Origin: Lachnospiraceae bacterium
GTDB lineage: Bacteria; Bacillota; Clostridia; Lachnospirales; Lachnospiraceae
NCBI GenBank assembly: GCA_017634455.1
Contig: JAGBNK010000021.1
Location: 1 to 64,000 of the forward strand
Length of the DNA stretch: 64,000 nt
Reading direction: 5' to 3'
The position numbers and the translations under genes are program-made. The notes under the pieces are model-generated. The model made no database searches. It saw only the letters and a program-made list of their open reading frames with translations, and had not been told where the DNA came from. Shown in pieces: positions 1-7,930 of the stretch (within the stretch, counting starts at the first letter, position 1; the number at the start of each line of letters is the position of its first letter).

Positions 1-139
1 AAAGAGACTGTGGTTGGAGCCTTTTGAAAACCATCAAGTGGTAGGAGAAAAACACCAATCCACAGTATCTTAAAATAGCATAGTCGAACCTATAGAAAAG
101 GTAAAGAAAGACTATGACTTTATATAATAGTAGGAGAAA
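1..139 (+). promoter_or_regulatory. Structured 5' leader of the lipoprotein gene
   Basis: The bases before the first gene contain two nested hairpins. Bases 7-17 pair with bases 56-67 with one mismatch, enclosing a small ACCA/TGGT hairpin at about 29-41. Bases 79-85 (CATAGTC) pair with 110-116 (GACTATG). A ribosome binding site AGGAG lies at 132-136. The segment TGAAAACCATCAAGTGGTAG resembles one arm of some riboswitch folds, but the upstream half is cut off by the window edge, so no class can be named. Confidence 0.35.
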
Positions 140-1843
140 ATGATGAACAATGTTTTTACAAAGAACAAAATGTTGGGGTTGTTGCTGGGGGCAACAATGG
201 CTACAAGCCTGCTTAGTGGATGTACTCTGATTGACTCAGATACCAAAGCAGCAGATGTGCAGACTGAGGATGGAAAAGTTGCAGTTGTATTTCACCAGAA
301 TTATTCCGGTGCAGAAGAACTGGATCCTGTAATCGTTGACAAGGACGCTGTAGTTGGAGAAGATCTGATTCCACAGGTATCTAGAGAAGGTTACTCTTTT
401 GCAGGCTGGTACACTGAAAAAAAGCCAAAACATTCTGACGGTCAATACGAAAATGAGTGGGTGTATGGTGATAAATATTTACAATATGGAGCAACTCCTC
501 CAGAGGATGAAGAACCGGATTCTATGCCTGTCACAGAAAGCCTGGACCTATATGCCAGATGGGCCAAGCCAGTAGAAATTTCCAAAGCATCCGATTTAGA
601 TAAAGTCAGAGAGGATCTCTCTGGATACTATATTCTAACTGATGATATCGATTTGTCAGAGTATGATAATTGGACACCAATCGGCAACTATTTGCCGGAA
701 TATGAAATGACAAATCCTCAGTGGTGGTTCGAAGGTTTCAGAGGCACATTTGACGGAAATGGCCACAAAATCACAGGCCTGAATATTACAAATCCTCAAA
801 ACGGTTCTGCTCTAATAGCAGCAGCTGGAAATGCTACCATCAAAAATGTAACAATTGAAAATTACACAATATCCGGAAGCAGCAAAAAAGGCGTATACAC
901 ATGCCCTCTTCTAGGCTTTGGATTAGGAAATGATACATTGATAGAAAACTGCCACACCAGCGGCACTATTGATTTAAAGGTGGATAATTCCGAAGACGAT
1001 ATGGTATATTGTGGAATCACAGGTCTCACAGCAGGCTGCTGGGGCGGGGTCATCCGAAATTGTAGCGCCACTGGCACTATCAAAGCCAACATAAATGTTC
1101 CAAACGGAAGTGAGATAAATATCGGTGGAATTAACGGCGAAGGTTATACTCAAACCTATAATTGCCAGACAGATATGAATATCGTAGTAGATGTAAATTC
1201 TGATGCAAAACCTGTTGCAGAGACAGATCAGCACACGGATGTATATGTAGGCGGAACGCAGGGTGCCGCAACTGTAGTAAAGAACTGCACTGCCAAAGGT
1301 TCTATAGATGTATCCATCAGCAAAGCAAAAGGTGTATCTTCTATTAATGCTGGTGGTTTAGTAGGACAGGCAAGATACGATAGCATTGAGGATAATATTT
1401 CTCAGGTGGATATATCAATCCGCGATGGCAAAACTGTATACGCCGGCGGAGTGGTTGGAAGCTACAACACAGGAGTATATGGCATGATTGGTGCCATGAG
1501 CGGCATTGTGAGAAATGATATTAAAAACGCAATTGTACTTGGAAGCATTAATATAAATGATACCTATAGCCGAGATGAAATACTCGTAGGTCCTGCTGTA
1601 TCAAAATCTCCTGAAGGAAATGAAAATCCTATGTTGAAAATGTTTCTCTCAGAGGATTCTATGCCAAGCTATAATACAAGTGGCGTTGTATACCTGAATT
1701 CTGTATATCATTTTGAAAATGTAGATGGTACATATGCTTATAATTCAAAAGATGATTTATACGGTACAAAGCTAAAAGATATTCTCGGTGATAACTGGAC
1801 TTATGAAGACAACAAGTTGCCAACACCAGTTGTCATTGAATAA
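140..1843 (+). CDS. Lipoprotein with InlB-type repeat and GLUG-like repeats
   Basis: Predicted surface lipoprotein of 567 residues. A lipobox (LLSGC) puts the lipidated cysteine at residue 28. Residues about 48-145 match the Listeria-Bacteroides (InlB B) repeat, ending in the typical GYSFAGWYT and LYARW signatures. Residues about 195-470 contain serial beta-helix-like segments (FDGNGHKITGLNI, then repeated ATIKNVTI and GG(L/V)VG patterns) resembling GLUG motifs found in secreted adhesins and peptidases. No catalytic domain is visible, so a binding or adhesion role is inference. Two adjacent ATGs occur at 140 and 143; the second has the better spacing from AGGAG. It is a single-gene unit, followed by a shared terminator with the convergent gene. 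Confidence 0.75.
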   Translation: MMNNVFTKNKMLGLLLGATMATSLLSGCTLIDSDTKAADVQTEDGKVAVVFHQNYSGAEELDPVIVDKDAVVGEDLIPQVSREGYSFAGWYTEKKPKHSDGQYENEWVYGDKYLQYGATPPEDEEPDSMPVTESLDLYARWAKPVEISKASDLDKVREDLSGYYILTDDIDLSEYDNWTPIGNYLPEYEMTNPQWWFEGFRGTFDGNGHKITGLNITNPQNGSALIAAAGNATIKNVTIENYTISGSSKKGVYTCPLLGFGLGNDTLIENCHTSGTIDLKVDNSEDDMVYCGITGLTAGCWGGVIRNCSATGTIKANINVPNGSEINIGGINGEGYTQTYNCQTDMNIVVDVNSDAKPVAETDQHTDVYVGGTQGAATVVKNCTAKGSIDVSISKAKGVSSINAGGLVGQARYDSIEDNISQVDISIRDGKTVYAGGVVGSYNTGVYGMIGAMSGIVRNDIKNAIVLGSININDTYSRDEILVGPAVSKSPEGNENPMLKMFLSEDSMPSYNTSGVVYLNSVYHFENVDGTYAYNSKDDLYGTKLKDILGDNWTYEDNKLPTPVVIE

Positions 1844-1875
1844 TATTCTATAATTTATACCTTCCTTTTCTTTAC

Positions 1876-1938
1876 AAAAAGAGGTGACCTTTGGGCATGT
1901 CATCAAGTTGATGATATTGACCTAAAGTCACCTCTTTT
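1876..1938. terminator. Bidirectional intrinsic terminator
   Basis: An imperfect long hairpin: AAAAGAGGTGAC at 1877-1888 pairs with GTCACCTCTTTT at 1927-1938. An inner small stem (TCATCAAGTTGATGA) lies inside. Flanking A-runs and T-runs serve both directions. It separates the convergent lipoprotein and acetyltransferase genes. Confidence 0.75.
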
Positions 1939-1945
1939 ACTATAT

Positions 1946-2491
1946 CTACAGTTGTAACATCATGTAAATCAGTTCCTGATATCCTGTTATTCTGGATTTA
2001 AAGCCCCTTGGATTTCGTCCAAATTCCACATAGCCCAAACTCTTATACAAGGATAATGCGGCTTCATTTTCACCAACAACTTCCAATTCCAGCTGTTCAT
2101 AGCCGGCTTTTAACGCACATTTTATACAGGCATTTGATAATGCTTTGCCAATTCCAAGCCCCCAGAAATCTCTCACAATACTAATGCCAAATGAAGCTCT
2201 ATGCTTCAGCTTGTATTTATCGCCAATAGCAGAAATCCCCGCAATCCCAACAACCTTGCCATCTACAATTGCCAGCAGTTCCACCTCATTTTCGCTTTGA
2301 GCCTTGGCATCTAAGTATTCCTCTTCCTGACTCAAATCAAACCCTTTCTCATCCGGATACGAAAGCAGAAAATCTGTCTCTCCATGAGTGATATTGTATA
2401 TATCAAGCACATCCTTGCCATCTTCTCTGGCAGCATTTCTAATAAGTGCTTCTTCACCGTTTTTCAAAGTTATTTTTTCTTCATAATGCAT
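1946..2491 (-). CDS. GNAT family N-acetyltransferase
   Basis: 181-residue GCN5-related acetyltransferase, expected to move an acetyl group from acetyl-CoA to an amine. The acetyl-CoA loop is visible as FWGLGIGKAL at about residues 117-126 (Q/RxxGxG/A type), followed by the helix and the C-terminal ENEAALSLYKSLGY motif typical of the fold. The substrate cannot be deduced. The gene stands alone, convergent with the lipoprotein gene and sharing its terminator. Confidence 0.85.
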   Translation of the reverse strand: MHYEEKITLKNGEEALIRNAAREDGKDVLDIYNITHGETDFLLSYPDEKGFDLSQEEEYLDAKAQSENEVELLAIVDGKVVGIAGISAIGDKYKLKHRASFGISIVRDFWGLGIGKALSNACIKCALKAGYEQLELEVVGENEAALSLYKSLGYVEFGRNPRGFKSRITGYQELIYMMLQL

Positions 2492-2630
2492 CTTGTATGT
2501 ACCTCCTAGCTAGTTATTATTGTGATAAATATTTTCCGCACAATTCAAAATCATAGCACCAAAACTGTCAATACAATATAACTTTCTAATTTGTGTCTCT
2601 ATATTAAATCATTACTGTAAATGGGACTAT

Positions 2631-3137
2631 TCATTCACCCTCATCGACGGCTTGAACAATTCGCATCATGCGTTCGTCAGCTACATGATACACAGGTTTT
2701 AACTCCCAGGGTAGCCCCAAAACATAATCTCTATCATCCTCTGACAAATTCTCTAGGCATTTTTCAAATCCTGCACGGTCTTTGTACATACGCTTTCCAA
2801 AGTCTATCAGCACATATTCACGTTTTGGCCTCTCAACCTTCTCCACCACTCGTCTAAAGGTGGTTCTTCCGTAAGTTCCATTTTCCTTAACATAGCGCAC
2901 TTCCTCTGTGCATGCATTCTCATCAGGATTGTCATAGACTATTATCCCTTGCTTTGTAAAATGCTCCCACATTACCTTGCCAATATGCTCCATGCTAGTA
3001 GGATACTCCAGCTTCTTTTGAATCTGCTTTGGCGTGTAACCCAAGTCAGCCAGATGACGAATGGCCCCATCAGATGCCACTTCCTTAACAAATCTAGAGA
3101 GAGCCTGTGTGAAATATTTATTATTCTCTTTTTCCAT
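2631..3137 (-). CDS. Conserved hypothetical protein
   Basis: 168 residues with no recognised domain. The N-terminal third has a helical segment with HLADLGYTPKQIQKKLEYPT, which reads like a small helix-turn-helix or DNA-binding fold, but this is weak. The rest is charged, with a tryptophan-containing C-terminus (LGLPWELKPVYH). There is no signal peptide and no membrane segment. It is preceded upstream by the 74-bp tandem array and has a G-rich ribosome binding region (GGGTGA). Function unknown. Confidence 0.6.
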   Translation of the reverse strand: MEKENNKYFTQALSRFVKEVASDGAIRHLADLGYTPKQIQKKLEYPTSMEHIGKVMWEHFTKQGIIVYDNPDENACTEEVRYVKENGTYGRTTFRRVVEKVERPKREYVLIDFGKRMYKDRAGFEKCLENLSEDDRDYVLGLPWELKPVYHVADERMMRIVQAVDEGE

Positions 3138-3181
3138 ATTTTCACCCGCCCCGCCTTTTTATTCTTCCATTATCTCTCATT

Positions 3182-3520
3182 CCAGCTACCATTTCATCTT
3201 ATTTCAGTTCTTTTGGTAGCCGGAACATGGTTTTATATTTCCATTATCTTCCATTCCGGCTACCATTTCATCTTATTTCAATTCTTTTGGTAGCCGGAAC
3301 ATGGTTTTATACTTCCATTATCTTCCATTCCGGCTACCATTTCATCTTATTCCCATTCTTTTGGTAGCCGGAACATGGTTTTATACTTCCATTATCTTCC
3401 ACTCCGGCTACCAAATCATCTTATTCCCATTCTTTTGGTAGCCGGAACATGATTTTATACTTCCATTATCTTCCACTCCGGCTACCATTTCATCCTATTC
3501 CTGCTCTTTTTGTAGCCAAC
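3182..3520. repeat. Five-copy 74-bp tandem repeat with inverted arms
   Basis: Five head-to-tail copies begin at 3182, 3256, 3330, 3404 and 3478, an exact 74-bp period. Each copy carries an inverted repeat, CCGGCTACCA then TGGTAGCCGG, separated by about 22 bp of T/C-rich sequence, and a linker rich in TTCCATTATC. The first left arm has one change and the last right arm is degenerate, as expected at array ends. It fills the gap between the orphan gene and the purD terminator. Confidence 0.9.
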
Positions 3521-3666
3521 AGGCGGTTTACATGAGTTTCATCGTCAAATCAATTACACCAAATGAGTCATATATTACTTAATCACTTACACAATATCAA
3601 TTTAAGATTACTAAACTTCTTCCACAGCATCAATTAAAAATAGACTGATACTATAACTTCCTAAAA

Positions 3667-3712
3667 TAAAAAAACAAACATACACGGCAAGCTCTGCTTG
3701 CGTGTATGTTTG
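3667..3712 (-). terminator. Intrinsic terminator after purD
   Basis: A strong hairpin: AAACATACACG-GCAAGC pairs with GCTTGCGTGTATGTTT around a TCT loop with one bulged base. On the minus strand it is followed by TTTGTTTTTTTATTTTA. It lies about 130 bp past the purD stop and should end the nucleotide-biosynthesis transcript. Confidence 0.85.
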
Positions 3713-3764
3713 AGAAACAAATTTCCTGTCATATAATAAGCATCATAATAATCATCATAAATCA

Positions 3765-3846
3765 AACTCAATTAAAACTTAATCAGATTCAATTAAAGCT
3801 TAACCAGAATTAATCACACTTAATCAGAATTATTCAAGCTTGATTA
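3765..3846. repeat. Short degenerate tandem repeat abutting the purD stop codon
   Basis: About four copies of a 20-21 bp unit related to AATTAAACTTAATCAGAATT run up to and include the purD stop codon. They are AT-rich and degenerate. They look like slippage products that grew from the 3' end of the gene. Confidence 0.55.
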
Positions 3847-5118
3847 AGCCTCGTCGATAGCCTTGCCAATATCGTGACGCATGTACTTATTATCGAAGTT
3901 CACCCACTCAGTAGCCTCATATGCCTTGGCGCGAGCCTCCTTCAAAGTATCTGCTGTAGCTGTAATTCCAAGCACTCTACCACCATTAGTTACGATGTCT
4001 CCATTATCATCAAACTTGGTTCCAGCATGGAAGCAATAATAATCCTTCTTATTATCGACGTTCTCAAGCCCTGTTATTTTCTTGCCCTTCTCATAAGCAA
4101 CCGGATATCCATCAGAAGCTAAAACAACACAAACTGTTGCTCTATCTTCAAACTTCAAGTCAATCTGATCAAGAGTTCCATCAACACAAGCTTCCATTAC
4201 GTCAATAATGTCATTCTCAAGTCTTGGAAGAACTACCTGAGCCTCTGGATCACCAAATCTGGCATTATATTCCAACACCTTCGGTCCATCCTCAGTAAGC
4301 ATAAGTCCAAAGAAGATTACGCCCTTGAACTCTCTGCCTTCTGCTGCCATAGCATCAACTGTTGGTTGGAATATGTACTTCTGGCAGAACTCATCAACTT
4401 CAGCTGTGTAAAATGGGCTTGGAGAGAAATTGCCCATTCCTCCGGTATTGAGACCTGTGTCTCCATCACCTGCACGCTTGTGATCCTGTGCCGAATCCAT
4501 TATCTTGATTGTCTTGCCATCTACAAATGACAATACTGAAACTTCACGACCAGTCATGAATTCCTCAACAACCATAGTATTTCCAGCAGTACCAAACTTC
4601 TTGTCCTCCATGATTTCCTTGACTCCAGCCTTGGCTTCCTCAAGGGTCTCACAGATCAGCACACCCTTACCAAGTGCCAGTCCGTCAGCCTTCAATACGA
4701 TTGGCATCTTGGCTGTCTCGAGATATTTTAAAGCCTCCTCTGGATCTGTGAAATTCTCATAGCCTGCTGTTGGAATATTATATTTCTTCATCAAATCCTT
4801 GGAAAATGCCTTAGATCCTTCCAAGATAGCTGCGTTCTTACGAGGTCCGAAGCACTTCAGTCCCTCTGCCTCGAATCTATCAACTATTCCACCTACAAGT
4901 GGATCATCCATTCCGATAATTGTGAAATCAATTTCTTTCTCTTTGGCAAATGCTACCAGTTTATCGAATTCCATTGCGCCAATTGCCACACATTCTGCAA
5001 GAGATGCTATTCCTGCATTGCCCGGGGCGCAGTAGATTTTATCTACACGTTTACTTTTTGCAACTGCTGTACAAATAGCATGTTCTCTACCACCACTTCC
5101 AACTACTAATACCTTCAT
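3844..5118 (-). CDS. purD: Phosphoribosylamine-glycine ligase
   Basis: GAR synthetase, second step of de novo purine synthesis: ATP-dependent ligation of glycine to phosphoribosylamine. The 424-residue length is normal for the family. The N-terminal domain shows GSGGREHAI at 7-15. The ATP-grasp core contains VLKADGLALGKGV and the LNTGGMGNFSPSPF signature near 223-236. The YNARFGDPEAQ motif marks the metal and ATP site. It is the last gene of the minus-strand purE-purM-purN-purD run, separated from purN by about 300 bp holding three structured repeats. Its own SD (GGAGGAT) precedes ATG. Confidence 0.97.
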   Translation of the reverse strand: MKVLVVGSGGREHAICTAVAKSKRVDKIYCAPGNAGIASLAECVAIGAMEFDKLVAFAKEKEIDFTIIGMDDPLVGGIVDRFEAEGLKCFGPRKNAAILEGSKAFSKDLMKKYNIPTAGYENFTDPEEALKYLETAKMPIVLKADGLALGKGVLICETLEEAKAGVKEIMEDKKFGTAGNTMVVEEFMTGREVSVLSFVDGKTIKIMDSAQDHKRAGDGDTGLNTGGMGNFSPSPFYTAEVDEFCQKYIFQPTVDAMAAEGREFKGVIFFGLMLTEDGPKVLEYNARFGDPEAQVVLPRLENDIIDVMEACVDGTLDQIDLKFEDRATVCVVLASDGYPVAYEKGKKITGLENVDNKKDYYCFHAGTKFDDNGDIVTNGGRVLGITATADTLKEARAKAYEATEWVNFDNKYMRHDIGKAIDEA

Positions 5119-5144
5119 GTTAATCCTCCATTAATCTAATTACT

Positions 5145-5397
5145 GGTAGCCTCCTTCCGCATATCCTTCCACATTTCTACATGAAATGCTTTAAGGATAT
5201 GCTCGCGTTGGCATCCTCTATTTTTAATCTAAATCAATCAGGCTCCTCCCGTATCATTCTACGGATTTCTACATGAAATCCTTTAGAACGATACTCGCGT
5301 CGCCTGATAATACTCAATTCATACTGACAGCCTCCTCCCATATCATTCTACGGATTTCTACATGAAATCCTTTAGAATGATACTCGCGTCGGCTGAT
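5145..5397 (-). ncRNA. Three copies of a ~72-nt structured element between purN and purD
   Basis: Copies lie at 5145-5216, 5237-5308 and 5325-5397. Each folds as outer stem, asymmetric internal loop, long middle stem, small bulge, inner stem and 5-nt loop. The internal loop is conserved (plus strand TCCTCCC opposite TCGCGTC; minus strand GACGCGA opposite GGGAGGA). The outer stem differs but stays fully paired in copy 2 (ATCAGGC/GCCTGAT) and partly in copy 3 (AGCC/GGCT). The middle stem changes from GCATATCCTT/AAGGATATGC in copy 1 to GTATCATTCTA-type in copies 2 and 3. The changes preserve pairing, which supports an RNA structure. The minus strand is the transcribed one here. Its role is unknown. 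Confidence 0.7.
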
Positions 5398-5422
5398 TTC
5401 GCTTTAATTCATAAATAATAGC

Positions 5423-6043
5423 TTAAGCGATTATCACTCGGCCATCCACAACAGATACTCTGCCATTGGCAATCATATCAATGGCCTGAGGTAAGATGTT
5501 CCACTCTGCCTGCTCCATTACGCGAAGCTGCAGTGACTTTGGATCATCATCCTGTCTTACTTCTACAGCCTTCTGTAAAATGATTGGGCCTGTGTCTGTT
5601 CCATCATCAACAAAATGTACTGTAGCACCAGTCACCTTGACGCCTCGGGCCAACACACCCTCATGTACATGTAATCCATAGAATCCTTTTCCACAGAAAC
5701 TTGGAATAAGAGATGGATGAATATTAATAATTCTATTTGGGAATTTTTCTACCATCATAGGTGGAATATTTACCAAGAAACCTGCCAAAACCACCAGGTC
5801 AACTCCCGACTCCACAAGTCTGTTAGTCAATGCTACATTGAATTCCTCTCGAGATGGGAAGTTCTTTGGAGAGATACACTCTGCTTCTATACCTGCATTA
5901 ACAGCTCTCTCAAGAGCATATGCTCCCTCATTATTAGCAATTACAAGAGCAATCTCTGTATTTGTTATTGTTCCATCTGCAATCTTATCAATAATAGCCT
6001 GAAGATTTGTTCCTCCACCAGACACTAAAACTGCTATTTTCAT
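5423..6043 (-). CDS. purN: Phosphoribosylglycinamide formyltransferase
   Basis: GAR transformylase, third step of purine synthesis, using 10-formyl-tetrahydrofolate. 206 residues, normal length. SGGGTNLQAI at 8-17 is the phosphate-binding loop. The catalytic asparagine and histidine are in IINIHPS (N107, H109), and the aspartate is in HFVDDGTDTGP (near 146). It sits downstream of purM with a 202-bp gap containing a hairpin, and upstream of the three structured repeats that precede purD. Confidence 0.97.
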   Translation of the reverse strand: MKIAVLVSGGGTNLQAIIDKIADGTITNTEIALVIANNEGAYALERAVNAGIEAECISPKNFPSREEFNVALTNRLVESGVDLVVLAGFLVNIPPMMVEKFPNRIINIHPSLIPSFCGKGFYGLHVHEGVLARGVKVTGATVHFVDDGTDTGPIILQKAVEVRQDDDPKSLQLRVMEQAEWNILPQAIDMIANGRVSVVDGRVIIA

Positions 6044-6063
6044 ATCATTTCCTTTTCTATTTA

Positions 6064-6231
6064 ATTCAAATCACCCATTATCAAGCATGATTCATTTCAC
6101 AATTATTTATTCAAACCACTCACTATCAAATATGATCTGTTTGTTTCAAGCTTATAATTACAAGCCATTCTTATTTCTAATAAACCAACCAAAGCCAGGG
6201 TATTGTCGCATGAGCAACAGCACCTTGGCTT
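6064..6231 (-). other. purM-purN spacer with a two-copy repeat and a hairpin
   Basis: Two related copies of a ~34-bp AT-rich segment start near 6064 and 6112 (48-bp period). An imperfect hairpin occupies 6192-6231: AAGCCA pairs with TGGCTT, then GGT with ACC and TGT with ACA around an ATGA loop. There is no strong T-run, so it is more likely an mRNA processing or stability element than a terminator. Confidence 0.4.
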
Positions 6232-6245
6232 CATCATAATAATTA

Positions 6246-7271
6246 TTAAACTAAAGTCACACCCTTGTCACCATCTGTAATCTTACCAACTACATATGGT
6301 GTATCTCCTGCTGCCTTGATTGCTTCCATAGTCTTGTCTACATCAGCCGGATCAACTGCAACGATCATACCGAGACCCATGTTGTAAGTGTTATACATCA
6401 TCTGCTCGTCAACATTTCCCTCGCGAGCCATAAGCTTGAAGATTGGAGGAATCTCATATGAATTCTTCTCCACAACTGCATGCTTACCTTCTGGAAGCAT
6501 ACGAGGAATATTCTCGTAGAAACCGCCACCTGTAATATGTGAACAAGCCTTTACAGTAACGCCAGCATCCTTGATAGACTTCATGGCACCAACATAAATT
6601 CTTGTTGGAGCAATAAGTGCCTCCCCAAGAGTTGTTCCAAGCTCATCATAATATGTATCAAGGCTTGCCTTGTCCATCTTGAAAATCTTTCTAACAAGAG
6701 AGAATCCATTAGAATGAACACCTGTACTTGCCATACCGATAAGTACATCCCCATCCTTTAAGTTCTCCCCAGTAATAATATCTTTTCTATCCACAACGCC
6801 AACAGCAAATCCTGCCAAATCATATTCTTCCTCAGGCATAAGTCCTGGATGCTCCGCTGTCTCACCACCAATAAGTGCTGCCCCTGACTGCTTACATCCC
6901 TCTGCAACACCACTTACGATAGTTGCAATCTTCTCAGGATAATTCTTGCCACATGCAATATAGTCTAAGAAGAACAATGGCTCTCCACCTGCACATGCCA
7001 CATCATTTACGCACATAGCAACTGCATCGATACCGATTGTGTCGTGCTTATCCATAATATATGCTAGTTGCACCTTGGTTCCACAACCGTCAGTTCCTGA
7101 TAGAAGTACGGGATCATCCATCTCTTTAATCTTCTCAAGAGAGAATGCTCCAGAGAATCCTCCAAGTCCACCAAGTACTTCTGGTCTCATAGTACCCTTG
7201 ACGAACTTCTTCATAAGTTCAACTGACTCGTATCCTGCCTCAATATCTACTCCTGCGCTCTTGTAATCCAT
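6246..7271 (-). CDS. purM: Phosphoribosylformylglycinamidine cyclo-ligase
   Basis: AIR synthetase, closing the imidazole ring with ATP. 341 residues. DYKSAGVDIEAG at the start, SGTDGCGTKVQLAY near 58-71 and GGETAEHPG near 136-144 are signatures of the PurM/HypE/SelD superfamily. An AAGGAGGAGC-type SD lies just upstream. It follows purE by 57 bp in the same direction. Confidence 0.97.
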   Translation of the reverse strand: MDYKSAGVDIEAGYESVELMKKFVKGTMRPEVLGGLGGFSGAFSLEKIKEMDDPVLLSGTDGCGTKVQLAYIMDKHDTIGIDAVAMCVNDVACAGGEPLFFLDYIACGKNYPEKIATIVSGVAEGCKQSGAALIGGETAEHPGLMPEEEYDLAGFAVGVVDRKDIITGENLKDGDVLIGMASTGVHSNGFSLVRKIFKMDKASLDTYYDELGTTLGEALIAPTRIYVGAMKSIKDAGVTVKACSHITGGGFYENIPRMLPEGKHAVVEKNSYEIPPIFKLMAREGNVDEQMMYNTYNMGLGMIVAVDPADVDKTMEAIKAAGDTPYVVGKITDGDKGVTLV

Positions 7272-7328
7272 TTTGCTCCTCCTTGGATATTCAATATATT
7301 ATAAATCAAAATTTTAATGAACTATCAT

Positions 7329-7832
7329 TTACAGAAATGCTTTGTAGCCTTCCTGCTGCAACTTAGCATCCTTGGCCTCTACCTGTTCCTTGAGTTCAAC
7401 ACTGTAGTCCTTTACCTTCTGTAGAAGAGCCGCATCAGATGTAGCCAAAATCTTGGCTGCAAGTATACCAGCATTTGCCCCTCCGTTAATTGCAACTGTT
7501 GCAACAGGGATTCCTGTAGGCATCTGTACTATAGAATATAATGAATCAACTCCACCTAAATCTGAAGTCTTCATTGGAATTCCAATTACTGGCATTGGGA
7601 AAATCGCTGCACACATTCCTGGAAGATGTGCTGCCTTGCCTGCACCTGCAATAATGAGCTTAAAGCCCTTATCTTCTGCAGTCTTAGCATACTCATAAAA
7701 CACATCTGGTTCTCTGTGCGCTGAGATGATTGTCATCTCATACTCAATACCAAACTTCTCCAAAATTTCAGCAGCCTTTGCCATTACTGGCATATCTGAG
7801 TCGCTGCCCATCACAATACCTACTTTTGCCAT
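7329..7832 (-). CDS. purE: N5-carboxyaminoimidazole ribonucleotide mutase
   Basis: PurE catalyses the carboxylation-related step converting N5-CAIR (class I) or AIR (class II) to CAIR. 167 residues. GSDSDMPVM at 9-17, SAHREPD at 39-45 and the AGAGKAAHLPGM loop are the substrate-binding motifs. No purK is visible nearby, so class I or II is not decided here. AAAGGAG precedes ATG. It is the first purine gene of the run purE-purM-purN-purD. Confidence 0.95.
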   Translation of the reverse strand: MAKVGIVMGSDSDMPVMAKAAEILEKFGIEYEMTIISAHREPDVFYEYAKTAEDKGFKLIIAGAGKAAHLPGMCAAIFPMPVIGIPMKTSDLGGVDSLYSIVQMPTGIPVATVAINGGANAGILAAKILATSDAALLQKVKDYSVELKEQVEAKDAKLQQEGYKAFL

Positions 7833-7930
7833 GATAGTCTCCTTTTATTCTTTATTTATCTATAACCCGTTTTCATTCGGGGAATAGGCTTAGCGCATAA
7901 TTTCTATCAACCGGGATCAAAATTCCTAGA

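Noticed and set aside
29-41. Cyclic-di-GMP riboswitch arm
   Set aside because: Only a short AAACCA/TGGTAGG resemblance is present; the required GCGGGGTTACC segment is missing and the 5' part is outside the window.
862-1234. Antisense open frames inside the lipoprotein gene
   Set aside because: They overlap a well-supported coding sequence, lack SDs and show no domain pattern.
3182-3520. CRISPR array
   Set aside because: The 74-bp units are continuous with no unique spacers, and no cas genes are present.
7833-7930. Purine riboswitch before purE
   Set aside because: The gap is only 98 bp and lies behind the M29 gene; no purine aptamer motif could be recognised.
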